In this document: one piece after another, positions 24,400-37,029 of the stretch
Position numbering within the stretch: the first letter of the stretch is position 1
How the letters are laid out: each line of letters begins with the position of its first letter
Assembly (NCBI GenBank): GCA_024138025.1
Contig: JAMXBD010001258.1
Location: 186,001 to 250,000, forward strand
From: Combretum micranthum
Lineage: Eukaryota; Streptophyta; Magnoliopsida; Myrtales; Combretaceae
Reading direction: 5' to 3'
DNA length: 64,000 nucleotides
The notes under the pieces: generated by a model
What the model was told of the DNA's origin: nothing
Databases searched by the model: none
Seen by the model: only the letters and a program-made list of their open reading frames with translations
Program-made: the position numbers and the translations under genes

Positions 24400-24990
24400 A
24401 TCTCTAACATCTCCAGCTCTGTCTCGGCCTCACCCTTGCTCTTAACCCCACCCTACTTTGGCCCCTCTCTTTAAAGCTTGCTTAGACTGCAGGTGGTGGA
24501 TCATTAAGATTGAGCCCCATTATACCAATGACCTCTCATGCAGTAGCTGGAGAGTCATCTAGCAGCATGTTGGGTACTTGATGTATGAAATTTGTGAGAA
24601 ATTAATAATAAACATCAAGATCAGGATGTAACAAACAAAAGTAGATCAATATATATCATATGTAAACATTGAACTTACCATATATCATATTATGGTTCCT
24701 TATGGCTAATCTAATGGCTGGTGTTCACATGGTACCAATATAAATAATCTACAAAAGTACCAGTAGGATTATTCGATCGGTTTATAACGTGATTGTGCTG
24801 ATCATCCCACTCTCCAATCACTTGGAATGCTCTGCCATCCAGTTCCACTTCGTCTGTCCCCGCAGGTCTTGCTGATGGAGGGCTTTCATATCATAATGGA
24901 AGCAGGGGGGTCCTTGAAAATCTCTAAACTATTTGAGCACCTGATCTAGATAGTAGTGCTCAATAATATGAAAGCATTAGGGGTTAGGGT
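24400..24990 (-). pseudogene. Plant mobile domain (MAIN-like / PPP7-long-form-like) C-terminal remnant
   Basis: On the minus strand, about 24900-24700 reads KALHQQDLRGQTKWNWMAEH and, in a shifted frame, EWDDQHNHVI followed by DYLYWYHVNTSH. This resembles the end of MAIN-like proteins, whose domain is shared with Mutator-like and gypsy transposons (LxRIDRRGRxxxDW, WNxRxxHVI, DEYMxWYxxHTR). A possible splice donor (ggtaag, minus strand) lies near 24676 and a tail reading MLLDDSPATA near 24560. Frameshifts and stops make it a pseudogene. The region is richer in G+C than its surroundings. It could derive from a host MAIN-like gene or from a transposon. Confidence 0.45.
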
Positions 24991-26985
24991 TAAAGTTTAT
25001 GTAGAATTTGGGAATTAGGTTAGAGGATTTGTGGCAAATAGAATGAGAAGGAAGAAGAAGGCAGGTGTTGATATTAGACCCACCAATCTCGTCTTTTCAA
25101 AAAACAAAGTCAACTTACCTAAAACTGGGATTATTTTCGTTGCAATGGTACTTTTGTAATTTTTTAAAATTAATAATATTAGTTTCCTTTTCCTAAAATG
25201 TGTGTGTGTGTGTATATATAGTTAATAAAAAGTATAAAATAATGAAATCAATACCTTAAATAGTTAAAATACGGATAAACATTTTTAAGACAAGATTAAT
25301 ATTGTAGAATAGTAATTGATTTTTTTAATCACTTAAAAAAATATTATTAGTTTTCACATTTTGTATAATATTAATTTTTTTAAACCACTTAAAATATTAA
25401 GGCAAAAAAAAAAACTTAAAATATTAAAAACCTATTTGACCTTAAAAGTTTATAATCTACTATACCTATCTTCTTTTTCTTTATATTACTGCATGTAATG
25501 GGATGGATCTGGTTCCACCAATCACATGCATGCAATGTGCTACATATAGCGTTAGAAAATCGAATCCTTATATTCTTAAAGTGAGGCGGTGTATTCTTTG
25601 CCATGAGATCTATTTGATATTTTCATAAAAGTATTTTAGTAGTCCATCGTTGTTTCTTTAGATTTCAAAATCTCTAAATGAGTAGAGTAGGAAATCTTGG
25701 TATTTATAAAGCTTCACTCAAAGTTTGTTGGAGATCACATTGATAATTAACAAGTAAGATGAGTTCTTTTTTTAATAGATTCTTACACGAACTCCCTGGC
25801 TTAAAGGAAGCTTTCTTAAGTGTGTGGGTCTCTCTAAGAATGGTCAAGAGCGAATGAGTTAGTCTAGTCTATATCTCCTGTAATTATTCCAATTCATGGA
25901 CCTGACTTTTAAGGCCTTATCACTCTGCCCTATAAGCTAGACCCAAAGCCATAAATCACATAATTCAAATTTCATCCTCTTCATCACTTAAACTAACATT
26001 TATTATTGGTTTATTTTGAATTTACAATCCAATTCATACATATTTATATTCTTTCAACCATCTATTATTTCTTTTCTCATTACAATGAGATGAAGATATA
26101 AATTCGATTTACCCTACTTGAAAGACCAGTGATAATATCACTAAGCTGTAAGGTCCAGTACCTTTTAACCATATATTGCTCTTTTTTCCAAAAAAAAAAA
26201 ATAAAAATCACTTTCTTATTGCTAGAAGAAAGAATACAATTTATAAGATCAATAAGGCATTCTAGAGCCACAATCGCCTGCCAACATATAAAAAGTGGAT
26301 AAGGAGATAAATTCGTAGACATCTATCCTTATCCCCTTTTGCCCTAAGATGCAGTCTACACAACTCACACATTTATCTCTTAGTTTATTAAATTAAAAAC
26401 GACAAAAAAAGAAAGAAAGAAATATCATCAACAATAGACCTAGCCTTCCATGACTTCAGTATAGCCTTTATTAAGCTATTATAAACCAGCAAATTATCCA
26501 TTTTGATCATGCTTTGAGTGCATAACGTACCAGGTTCACCACATATATCACCCTTAGTAATATATGTAAGACATTTATTATTTTGGTAGGTTTCTAATAT
26601 GTTAAAATACGTCCTTAATGCTTTTGATGATTGATGGGTTTTTTCTTTTAAAACAAACATGAAGTTGAAGTTTTTCAAAAATTTCTAAAAAAGTTCTACT
26701 CAACTTCGGCTATAGTCACCAACATAGGCATGCGCACCTACCGAAGTAACATAGAAAATATTATGCCGTATTCTTTGGGGATTGTTAGCATCTACCATAC
26801 ACACTTTTCATCTATTATCTATTATCTAGCTAAAGAAAAACTTAGAAGAACATTATAAACAGAAAAAAAAAAAAAAACATTATGCTAAGGTTAAGACTAA
26901 GTATATACACTTTTTCAAGGTAAATTTACAAGATAAGTCTGTTATTGCAAGAAAGCGCTTAGAATTTGCTTCACCAAGTCCTTAT
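24991..26985. other. Unassigned AT-rich DNA, no gene
   Basis: About 2 kb with only short open frames (longest 96 codons at 26388-26678, minus), none with recognisable similarity. It contains a short (TG)n run at about 25198 and several A runs (about 25405, 26190, 26865). I see no LTR ends or TSDs. Confidence 0.4.
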
Positions 26986-26989
26986 CATG

Positions 26990-28269
26990 TGATTCCTTAA
27001 CAAACTCAATCAGTTGTTTGGTGGGTATACTTATACTGTTGGATTCACTAAGGTAAGTTAAAGCCTCTCTTAATGTTAAAAACTTTGAATTTAGATTAGA
27101 TCATTAAAATCTCTTCACAAGTTATCTACAACCTAGATTGGCATAAATATTAAGAATCCTTTGATTAAAACCCATTTCAATAAATTTAAAATCAAGTGAC
27201 AGAAAGTTTCACTATCATTATCTTTAGGTGATTAACAACAACTTCATTAGCAGCCTAAATCTATTGAAGAGGATGATCTCTTTATTTATTTAGTTGAAAT
27301 CAAACATGAATCTACATGGTGCACTTACATAACTCAGGAGTTAAGATTCAAGCTACTAATTACTAGTACCTAGTCAATATTCAATTAAAATGCATTAAAA
27401 TCACATGAATTACGTCTTAGATTCACAAACTCTAAGTTAATATCATTATTTCTCTATAGATATATACATTAAACATAAATTCAAGAGAAATAATATGAAC
27501 TTAAAGATGAATATTATAGATTAAGTACAAAAATCTTGCAAGAACAAATGTTGGTTAAATATGAATTTACTTAGAAAACTTGAATCTCTAGCAAGAAGAA
27601 AGGTTTCTCTCACTAAAAATTCTCTCTCTACTCCATATCATGTCAGAAATTTGTTAATATGATACAATATGTTTTACAATGCCACAATGCCTTTGTGCAT
27701 TTATTTATGGACAGTTGTCACAGAGAATCATAAAGCTTTTATTTGCTAATGTGGTAAATTCCTTTTAATGGATTTTATCCATAACTTCATGCACTTTATT
27801 TTAGGGAAATATGTACGTGGCAACAAGGATAAGGTCACTTTTGCAGGCTCGATGGTTGGTTGCAATTTAAGCTGTGCCTTTTCATTAGAGGCACGATTCA
27901 TGTTCAGTTTGTATCATTATCATAATCGCGAGCACAACTTTAGCCGTGATTTAGGTTGTACTCTTGAATTATAAGGCGCGGTTCTCTCAGTCTAAATTGC
28001 GGTGCAGATCGAGGGTGCTATTTGGACTTTTGCTTTATTTTCTTGCCCTTTATGGGGATCTTTGGGTTGCGATTGGAATCTATCTTCAAACATTCTTGTT
28101 GTTTTTCTCCATTCTTGTTTCAAATCACTTTATTTTTTCTTTTTATGGTCTTTGGAGCTAAAAAACAATACTTTCACAATAATAACACATAATCATAGGA
28201 ATTTATCTAAAAATGGATATGATAAAGCATTAATTCCTATGAATTGAATAGAGTAAAAATAACTTATCA
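26990..28269 (-). mobile_element. Probable Athila/Tat-type LTR
   Basis: On the minus strand it would start TGATAAGTTATTTTTACTC at 28269, then aattcataggaattaatgc and a region reading gcaccctcgatctgcaccgc. Starts of the TGATAAGTT kind and GC-richer 'gcgc' patches in an AT-rich LTR are usual in Athila/Tat elements. The short CG-bearing patch around 27840-28070 is conspicuous here. No PBS or polypurine tract was found and the left end is a guess, so the call rests on general resemblance. Confidence 0.35.
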
Positions 28270-29586
28270 ATGATGACAAAAAGGAAATAAAGATATCTAA
28301 TAAATTGGACTAAGTGTGCATAAATTGTAACAAAATATGTAAGATTCTATTATAGAAGTGCTACCAGAACCTCTATCAGAAGCTATGTTAGAACTTATGC
28401 CAGAATCTTTGCAAGAAGTTTCGAGTTGACAGTAAAGTTTTTACAAGAATTGATCCAAGGACTTTCTTTGTTCTAAAGAACAAGTATTAATAAAGAACAC
28501 CCAAATCCACCCATAAGATGTATTTCGGTAATGAATCTAATGCGTTCCACTCAAAGTGGACTTAAAATCCATGGGGATAAATTAAATGTTAAAGCTTGGA
28601 TTTGTGATATTTAAAGACTAGCAAAGAAATTTTTTTATCTAGTTATATTGAAGATATTTTTGAAAACCTATTTAAGTATAAAGATATCAAATAAACTAAT
28701 TAGAGAAAGAATTTAGCACTGTTAAGATAAATATTTATGATGATATGCTAGAATATATTTTTTCTAGATTTTGTAAAGCTACATATCATATAGTTACGAC
28801 ATCTTCAAGATACTTTACAGAGGTTTTAAATTTGAAATATTCTTAAAGGATAAATGCAACAACGAACTCAAAAGGAATAATATTCTTTTATTTAACTTAT
28901 CAAGGTAGCAATACATGTGGATTTCTTGGAGATATTATCAAGCTCTCAAATAATCAAATTTCAAATCGAATAAGGTTTGTTACTTAGAAGCTTTTCACTC
29001 AAGAAGTTGAGATTTTTTCAATGAAGCCGTTATAATTGAAAGATATATAAGGAGACGAAGTTAAAATTTTAAAAACAACCTTGTGCTCACAATTCTAAGC
29101 TCAATTTTGATATACTCTCATTTGTCATGACTTCCTTTAAAACGTCCTTTAGAAGCTGCTTACATACTTTACATTACGCTTTGTACTTAAATTTTTGAGA
29201 ACTCAATTGTATCTCTTTGAAACTATCTTTGCTCTCACCTTAGAGAGTTAGATTGAGAGGATTACTCTACTATCTTGTAATTTTGTGATTAACCTAGGTG
29301 TGAGGCTTGTGAGATAGACCAAGACAATATTGATGCTTGTAATCTCTTAATTGATTTTGGTTTAGTGGAACGACTAGATCCCAACAATGGAGCTAGAAGA
29401 GAGGACTAACTCATAAGGAGAAATCTCTATAAATCTTAGGCTTCATTTACTTTAAACACTTTAATTTATTGTTGTTTTTATTGCATTGCATTCGTTAATT
29501 ATTTGTGCACATAAATAAAATATTAGCAAAAAGTTTTTAATAACAAACAATTCACCATTCCTCTCTTATTTATCAATTGTGACCTA
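28270..29586 (+). mobile_element. Probable SIRE-like copia LTR
   Basis: It opens with atgatgacaaaaaggaaat, like the early part of SIRE LTRs, and closes with aacaattcaccattcctctc and tgtgacctaca (29586), the usual closing phrase. In between are accagaacctctatcagaag and ttgagaggattactctac segments common in such LTRs. The first bases (TGTT...) are missing and no TSD was seen, so it is probably truncated on the left at the junction with the preceding LTR. Confidence 0.45.
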
Positions 29587-30150
29587 CATAGTCAAATTTT
29601 TATGGAGAAATTGTTAGTGATTTTGCAAAAAGCTCAACAAAGTACTTTCTATTTTTTAATGATTTAGGTTTATCAAAACTTATAATATGAACCCATTCAA
29701 AATATAAGTTTCATAAAAAAACTTATTCATAATGTCGCCCACAAGGCCCATCAAATGAGCATAACTTATCCATAAAACATTTTGGACCTTAAAGTAAAAT
29801 AGTAATAGTTAATTCAATACATTTATCCAATTATAAAATAAAGCTTCAATAGTATCCTTTTATAAATTCATAAAAATCTTCATCTTGTATAAACTTATCT
29901 AACTAGATCATCTCGCATAATTTTATCCTAAAATCTCAACAGGTTGCAAAGCGTGTCCATGAATGGATCATCTATGGTACCTAAAATGTTAAAAGAATGA
30001 GCTATGAAATCCGGTGCACAGTAAACAAACACATATCGTATGTCACGTGTACTTATTTTAATGCAACAACCATAAGTGTAGTTATCTAATTAAAGCTTAA
30101 CAAGCAAGCATTTATAACATCCTAGGAATACTAATATGCAAAGGAGTACC
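29587..30150. other. Unassigned DNA, no gene
   Basis: AT-rich. A phrase around 30000-30050 (gagctatgaaatccggtgca ... catatcgtatgtcacgtgta) recalls the 'cccagtgagcaa ... atatg' stretch of other long LTRs, so this may be a decayed LTR end. Not provable by eye. Confidence 0.3.
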
Positions 30151-30155
30151 CATGG

Positions 30156-30257
30156 TGTCACGCCCCAGCAGGTACCCTAAACGTGACAGCCCGCCATACA
30201 CAATATTAAAACTTAAGAATGATTACCTCAGTCACTCGAAAGCTTCCATGTCGATAC
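30156..30257 (-). other. LTR 3'-end double hairpin, copy A-3
   Basis: TGTCACG (30156-30162) pairs perfectly with CGTGACA (30182-30188). The second foldback (about 30196-30257) has a weakened lower stem but keeps the apical TGAT/GTCA stem with loop TACCTCA. Confidence 0.6.
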
Positions 30258-33211
30258 AAGGCGTACATTCACAACAAAGGGAGACCGGTGGAGTAATGCA
30301 TTTTAAGATATTGGCAGCGGAACATACAAAATAACACTCAATATATATATCATTGAAATAAAAGTCTTACAGTTTCTAAGGGGCATTCCCCCGATAATTC
30401 ATAATAACATGGTTCTAGGTATAACATAACTAAGCTAGAAGATTTTAGAAGAAATCTACTCTATAACTTCAAAATAGATTGCCTCCAAAAGCTTCTCAAA
30501 ATAAGGATTCTACCCGGGGAATCAAGGAGGTCTCGGGGGCAAAAGATAATCCTGCAATATCAAAAGTCTATAGGAGTATAAGCATGACTAGCTTAGTGAG
30601 ATATTCCTTACACAATAGTACTCATAAAACAATCAAACAAGTTTATTAATCAAGCATATGAATGCAACAACCATATGATCAAACATTACATACGCTATCG
30701 GTTTAGTATATTTGATGGATTTACCCCTCCATCGGTGGTTAGGGAATGCTTTGAACTGGGTTCCGAACAACCTCCTCATGTTTGCGCGCGTCTTGGGGTT
30801 CCAACAAAACCGTATACTAGTCCCCAGGCCTTCCATGCCCAATGCGATCGATTCGGCTCGGCTACACCTTGAGGCTGTATTCCCCGTACGTCCTAACCCT
30901 CAAGATGTAGCTAGGCAGCTTACCTTTCGGTCCCCGCTGAGGAGTAGTAGTAGCAAAACTTCGAAATGATATTCTAAATGATATGCATGAGCAATTTATT
31001 ATATGGTGATTTCAATATGACATTAAATCATTTAAAGCGATCAAACAATATTTGCACACATAACAATACATACATGGAAACATTTATATCAATCACAAAT
31101 CGGGTTCCGATATACTTATTTTTAATTGATCGTACCCAACGAATCACATACATAATTCCCATAATATCCCACATGCATATCAATTTTATCTTTTCCTAAC
31201 ATCTAGTGTTCTATTCTACAAGCACATGCGCGAATACATAAGCGTAAAGGAAACTCACTCGTCCATAGTGCTCTAGGAGTCGAAGTAATCCTCGGGGAAG
31301 ACAAGATTGTGATCCTCGACACCTAAACAACAGAAATACCCAACATGAGTATTTCATCCAAGGTCTATTCAAATTCTATACTTCTCTCTTAAAGAATTCG
31401 TAAAAATCGTATGGGATGGGAATTCCAACTTAAAATGGCCATAACTTGCTCATTTTAACTCTGAATTTCGCATATTATATACCGATTTCTACCTACTCGA
31501 AAAGATTTATCTATTTCTAAGGTTATTTTTATGAAAAGAAGTTATTTAGGCCTCGGAATATCAGCGTACAGATTTGATACGAATTTTCCAAACTTTACAA
31601 CTAGAGTTTTCAAATTTTACTTCACTCAAGGGCTTTTGTACAAAAATATAGATATATAGTATGATTGAAAAATCCCTTGAATATGTATATACATATATGT
31701 ATAATCTCATATTATATGCATGAATTTGGTGTTGTCTCAACAATGGTTTTGTAAAACAAATGTCTTGAAAGTGAGATAAGCTTAAGGCTTGAAAAATTTT
31801 ATTTTTGAAAAATTCCCTAAGTTATCATAAATGAGTATTTCCTCCTTTTAACTCCATTCCTTCAAAAAGTTATTTTAATCTTTCAAGATTTTCATAAATT
31901 TATTTCTAGCGTTTTGGAAAACAAAGTCTTTCTAAATACTTTATGGTTAGTTCCACTTTTAAAAAGAAATTATCTTATAAGTAAATTTTGAAAAACTTAT
32001 CTTAGACTTTAGTGTTGGTGGAAAACTTTGACAATTGAATTTTTAAGAAACCCTTTGTTTAGGTCTAAAGAAACTTCCTTATTTCTTTGAAAAGAGAATT
32101 TATAATAACTTTACTTTATGTATTTCTTGGTGAAAACCTCATATTATTACTAAAACTTGAGCTAGCTTATCTAACTTTAGAAGAATATTTGTTTAAGTAA
32201 ATTTCAAACCTTTAAGGAAAATAACTTCTTATGTGACAAGTTTATATTTAAAAAGAGTTCTTATTCTTACTTTAAGAAACTCATTTCTATTATGATTGAG
32301 ACAATAACAACATATGCATGCTTGAATGAGAATATGTAAACCATGAAAATATAAAAACAACATAAATAAATTAAATAAGAGCATAAAAGTAAAGTCAAGT
32401 ATTGGGAACCTTAGCTTCATCAAGGTATCCCGGGACTAAGAATGGACTAGTCCTCAAAGAAAAGAAAAGTAAAGAAATAAAATTGTTTTGACTTGATATG
32501 GACAAGTCTAAGTGTAAATCCTCGAAATTTTTGGATCCAAATTTAAAGACCTAAACCCTAATCGGAAGTCAAAACGGATTCTTAAGTCAAACAAAACCCT
32601 AGTGTACCGTAACCGTTAAACTCCGGCATTGCCGTTTTCTCAAGCCCTAGAAAACGAAGTTGGAAAAATTAGTTGTAATAGTTCGTAATAGCTATAGGTT
32701 TTATAAAAATATCAGATTGGAGAATTTCGAGTGTCCTTTGAACCCGATCGGACATGATTCTTGAAAAACGTGTCCGGAAGCCCGGAATAGGAAAATTATT
32801 GAATATACCGTTAGACTCGTAAAAGTATAAGATTTCCAAAAATATCAATTTCGTAATTTTTCGGTAGCTAGAAATATCAGATATCGCTTTTATACGCGTA
32901 CTTTCTTACTACCGGTATTAAATTGTCATGTCTACTTTTACATTACACTATTTTCTACTATTCTACACTATTCATCTATCTCTACTTTTTCTTACAACCT
33001 ATTCTTACAAGCCATACACCTATTTCTTACACATTTTCATTTCCAATACAACTTCACATCTTTCATTTCTTACTTTTAATTAATCAAAAGACAAAAAAAT
33101 TAATTTTTCCTCTCCCCATGCACACAAATGGCGCCGGCCCCTCTCCCTCTATGCATCAATTTGTTTTGTTTTTCAATTAATTAATTAACACAAATTATCT
33201 CCCACATTTTC

Positions 33212-33220
33212 CTATAAATA
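33212..33220 (+). promoter_or_regulatory. TATA box of LTR A-4
   Basis: CTATAAATA about 700 bases from the LTR start, before a CT-rich leader (ttcacacctcttcttctct). The same motif stands at the equivalent place in the copies at 47397, 36310 (minus) and 18297 (minus), which fixes the sense strand of the family. Confidence 0.65.
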
Positions 33221-35714
33221 CCCCCTCATACCTTCACTTCTTTCACACCTCTTCTTCTCTAAAGTTACTATACCAAAATCTCTCTCAAATTCTCTCAAGA
33301 GTTCTTTCAAGAAGTCTTCTTAGTCTAAGCTTCCTTTAGGTGAGAATTTTCTCAAGATTTCTTCATGTTCATCTACTTAGTATGAGCTTAGTGTGTGTTT
33401 TCTAAAACCATAAAGGTTAAGAAAGCAACAATAGTTCATACTTTGTTTTTGTTCATAACATCAATTCCTTTATGTTTTTATGTTTCTCTATATTTCCTTT
33501 ATGTTCTTTACTATCTAATATATCTATATATATTATTAGAGCATATAAGCTCATTGTCTTACAATTTATTTATCTTTCATGCAATTTATTTACTTCATTG
33601 CAATTTATTTTCAAGTTGATTTTAAGACTAGTCATTCTAGTCTTAGACTTGTCCTCATCAAGTCAAAACAATTTCTCTTCTTTTCTTTTCGGGACTAGTC
33701 TTTTCTTAGTCCCGGGGTACCTTGATGAAGCTAAGGTCCCAATACTTGATTTACTTTATTATTTATTTAAACTTTCAAGTTATTATGTTCCTTTATATCT
33801 CTATAGTTATGATTCATATTCATGCATGAACATAATGTTTTTGTCTCAACAAAATAAATGGGAAATGTGTTTTCTTGAATTAAAGATTCTTTCTAAAAAG
33901 AAATAATATGGAAAATGGATTTCTTAAAAACCCATGGACATGTATGGGAATGATTTTCTTACATAAACAAAAGGTTTTATGAAAACTTATCTTTTATCAA
34001 GAAGTAGAAATTCTTTTTGGAATCATTAACAAGAAATAAAAATGTCATTTTGCTACTTTTGAAATCCAAGTTTAGAAAATAAAACCACACTTTAAGAAAT
34101 TAAAATAATTACAAAAGATTTCATTTAGAAATAGAATATTCATCTTAATAACTAAAAGATCTTTCAAAAAATAAAATAAATATTCAATAGAATCTCAAAT
34201 TCAAAAACTTTTAGAACCTTAAATTTTTGAGACAACTCCATTTACTTCATACATTGTTGTGAGTCATTACATATAAATATATACCTTTCAAAAGTTTACA
34301 AAACAATTGAAATATTTATCTTTTCAAAAGAACTTGTTTACATAAAGGAAAACAAGTGTTTGCAAAAATTCGTGGCAAATCTGGACGCTGTCTTTTCGGA
34401 ACCCAAACGACTTAGTTTTATGAAAATAAGTTTAGAAATGCGTAGATCTTTCCGAGTAGGTAGGAAACGGTATATTATACGCGAAATTCCGAGTTAAAAT
34501 GAGCAAGTTATGGCCATTTTAAGTTGGAATTTCCCCTTATACGATTTTTCTACGATTTTAAGAAAAGATTAGAATCTTCAAGGATAGAATTTCATGAAAT
34601 ACTCATTTTGGGTATTCTTCTTGACTAGATAATCACGAGGAGGATTGTGCGTATCCCGAGGATTACTACGATTAAGTGGAATTTCCGAACGACCCATCCA
34701 ATTCAAGAACGGTGTCATCATGGCCGAGTGAGTTACTTCCCGTTAATTTTTCTCATACTCTTGATTGTGCTTGTAAAATTAGTTGCACTAGAATCTAAGC
34801 AAAAAAATCAAAAAGAAGTGTATGATAATATGTTGAAGGGATACTAAGTATATCGAAACCCGATTTGATTGTAATAAAGTTGTATGTATATTAATATCTT
34901 GAATTGTTTGAAATTGGTTGATCACTTGAAAGAAAAAGTTAAATGTAACTACTAGACTTTAATTAAAGAAATTATTCATGCACTTCATATGTTGAGTCAC
35001 ATTGCATTCACTACTATACAATTGGTGGGACAAGTGTATAATAGTGGTGGTAGACATAACCGGTATATCATGTAAGTGGCGAGTAGGAGCCGGTAAAAAC
35101 TACAAAAGTGGTGGCTAGTAGGAGCCTGTAATAACTACAAGTTTTTGATGGCGTATAGGAGCCGTAAGATCTATAAAATTGTTTTTTTTTTAAAGTTGTG
35201 GCTGTAATTGGCCTGAATCCCCAACCCCGAATGAAGGGCGTAAATTCATTCAACATATGATTCCCGGAAAGTCATATGTCTTGTATGCTCACGTGGTTGT
35301 TGCATTTCATATGTTTGAATAATAAACTTGATTGATAAATTTTATTCGAGTATGAATTTTGGGATTTACTCACTAAGCCCATAAGCTTACACCCCTATAG
35401 ATATCTGTATTCTCAGGAACACCTATTTTTGAGCCCGAGGCCATCCCGTATCCGAATACATTTTTATGTTGAAGCTTTTGGAGGAAATCTACTCGAAGAC
35501 TTAGAATAGAATTCCTTTGAAATCTTTAATTTTGGAGTTATGAAGTTTATCTCGATCCTTGGAATTAGCCAGGGTATGCCCCTAAGAAATTATGTAACAG
35601 ACCTTTGGTTATTTATGATATGATATGCTTTATTTCTGAATTCTTGTATGTTTATCTTTACTTGCTTAAACTATGCTTCCCAAAAGCGTCTCCTATTACC
35701 GTGTTAGACGCCTT

Positions 35715-35817
35715 ACATATAATACTAAGGCTTTCGCATGACTAAGGTAGCCATTCTTAACTCTTGATATTATATGTGGCGGACTGCCACGTTTAGGGTA
35801 CCCTTCGGGGCGTGACA
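35715..35817 (+). other. LTR 3'-end double hairpin, copy A-4
   Basis: ACATATAATA pairs with TATTATATGT (35715-35777), a different stem sequence from ACACTCGATATT in A-1 but still paired. The apical loop TAAGGTA matches the loop consensus. The terminal hairpin is TGCCACG with CGTGACA, enclosing the palindrome AGGGTACCCT. Confidence 0.7.
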
Positions 35818-37029
35818 CTGAGACTAGAAAGACTAATCTTAATATTGCATAAAACAAGTAAATAAATAGATTGCAAGACTTGAAAATAAATAAATAAACA
35901 ACAAGTGAGCTTATATGCTCTAAATAAATATATATACATAATACTTAAATAAGCTAGGTTAGAAACAATAATAACAATATCAACATAATAGCAACATAAA
36001 GAAAAGAAGAACATGAATAAAAACAAAACATGAATAAATTGTTGCTTCTTTAACTCAATGAGTCTGAGAAACATACACTAAACTCATGTTAAGTTATATG
36101 AACATGATGAGAGAATATGAAAAACTTTTACCTAAAGTTTATGTGGTGGTTGAAGAAGAAAAGAATGGGTTGTTGTATTATGTGGGACTTGGTTTTCTAA
36201 AGAAAAGAAGAGACTTGAGAGATATTTTGGGAGAGGGATTTTGTGGAGTGATTTTGCGAGAGTTTTAGTATGAATTTTTGTTGTGTGAAAGAATGGAAGA
36301 GGAATGGGGTATTTATAGATTTTTGGAGTGGAAATTAGATGTAATAAAATAAATTGGAAAAGAAAACAAATTGAGAGGAAGAGGAGAGAGAGAGTGGACG
36401 GCAAGGGCATGGGGAAGAGAGGAAAATTGATTAATTTTGTTGTTTTGTAATAAAAAGAAGTAATATGTAAGGTGTGATGTGATTAAAGTTGTATGGGGAA
36501 GGTAAATTGTAAGATATAGGTATGGTAGAGTGTAAGAATAGAGTGTAAGAAAAAGTAGAGATAGGTGAATAGTAATGAATAATAGAAAAGTACTATGAAT
36601 AGTAGACTAGACAATTAAAATACCGGTAGTAAAGAAAATACGCGTAAAAGTCCTATATCTGTTATTTTTAGATACCGAAAAATTCTAAAACTAATATTTT
36701 TGAAAACCTTATATTTTTACGAATCTATTGGTGTTGTCGGAATATTTTGCTATCCGGTGCTTCGGGGCACGGTTTTTGAAAACTGATCCCGATCGGATCC
36801 AAAGGACACTAGAAAAATTCGAATCTAATATTTTTAGGCTTCCCTATATTATTACGAACCATATTCCACAATTATTTCAATTTCGTTTTCTAGGGTTTAA
36901 GAACACGGCGTTGCCGGATCTAGCTTCACTAGACTAATCATATATCTAGGTTAATTTTAGGGTTTCATTTCAACTTCCGGTTCTTAGGGTTTGCTAATAT
37001 TATCAAAAAATCTAGGGGCTTACACATGG

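Larger units (their letters stand above)
32513..35817 (+). mobile_element. Solo LTR, family A copy 4, nested in copy 3
   Basis: 3,305 bp from TGTAAATCCTCG to GGGGCGTGACA. TSD is CTAAG at 32508-32512 and CTGAG at 35818-35822, one transition apart. It lies in opposite orientation inside LTR copy 3 and so is younger than it. The promoter is CTATAAATA at 33212-33220, followed by a pyrimidine-rich leader with ctctctcaaattctctc. The open frame of 144 codons at 33472-33906 has no recognisable domain and no counterpart in sister copies. Confidence 0.9.
30156..37024 (-). mobile_element. Solo LTR, family A copy 3, with TSD CATGG, interrupted
   Basis: Ends are TGTCACGCCCC at 30156 and ggggcttaca at 37024. 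Direct repeats CATGG lie at 30151-30155 and 37025-37029. Removing the nested LTR at 32513-35817 and one TSD leaves 3,559 bp, similar to the other short A copies. Across the insertion the sequence rejoins as gacaagtctaag then actagaaagac, as in the uninterrupted copy 51124-54488 (gacaagtctaagactagaca at about 53410). The minus-sense TATA box is TATTTATAG at 36310-36318. Confidence 0.9.

Noticed and set aside
30633..30969. Overlapping frames in a GC-richer patch (both strands)
   Set aside because: They lie in family A LTR DNA next to the hairpin end. The patch aligns with the 'ccctccat ... ggttag' stretch of other A copies, and none keeps the frame.
33472..33906. 144-codon open frame, the longest in the window
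   Set aside because: It lies inside LTR A-4, has low-complexity hydrophobic composition from T-rich DNA, shows no domain, and is not open in sister LTRs.
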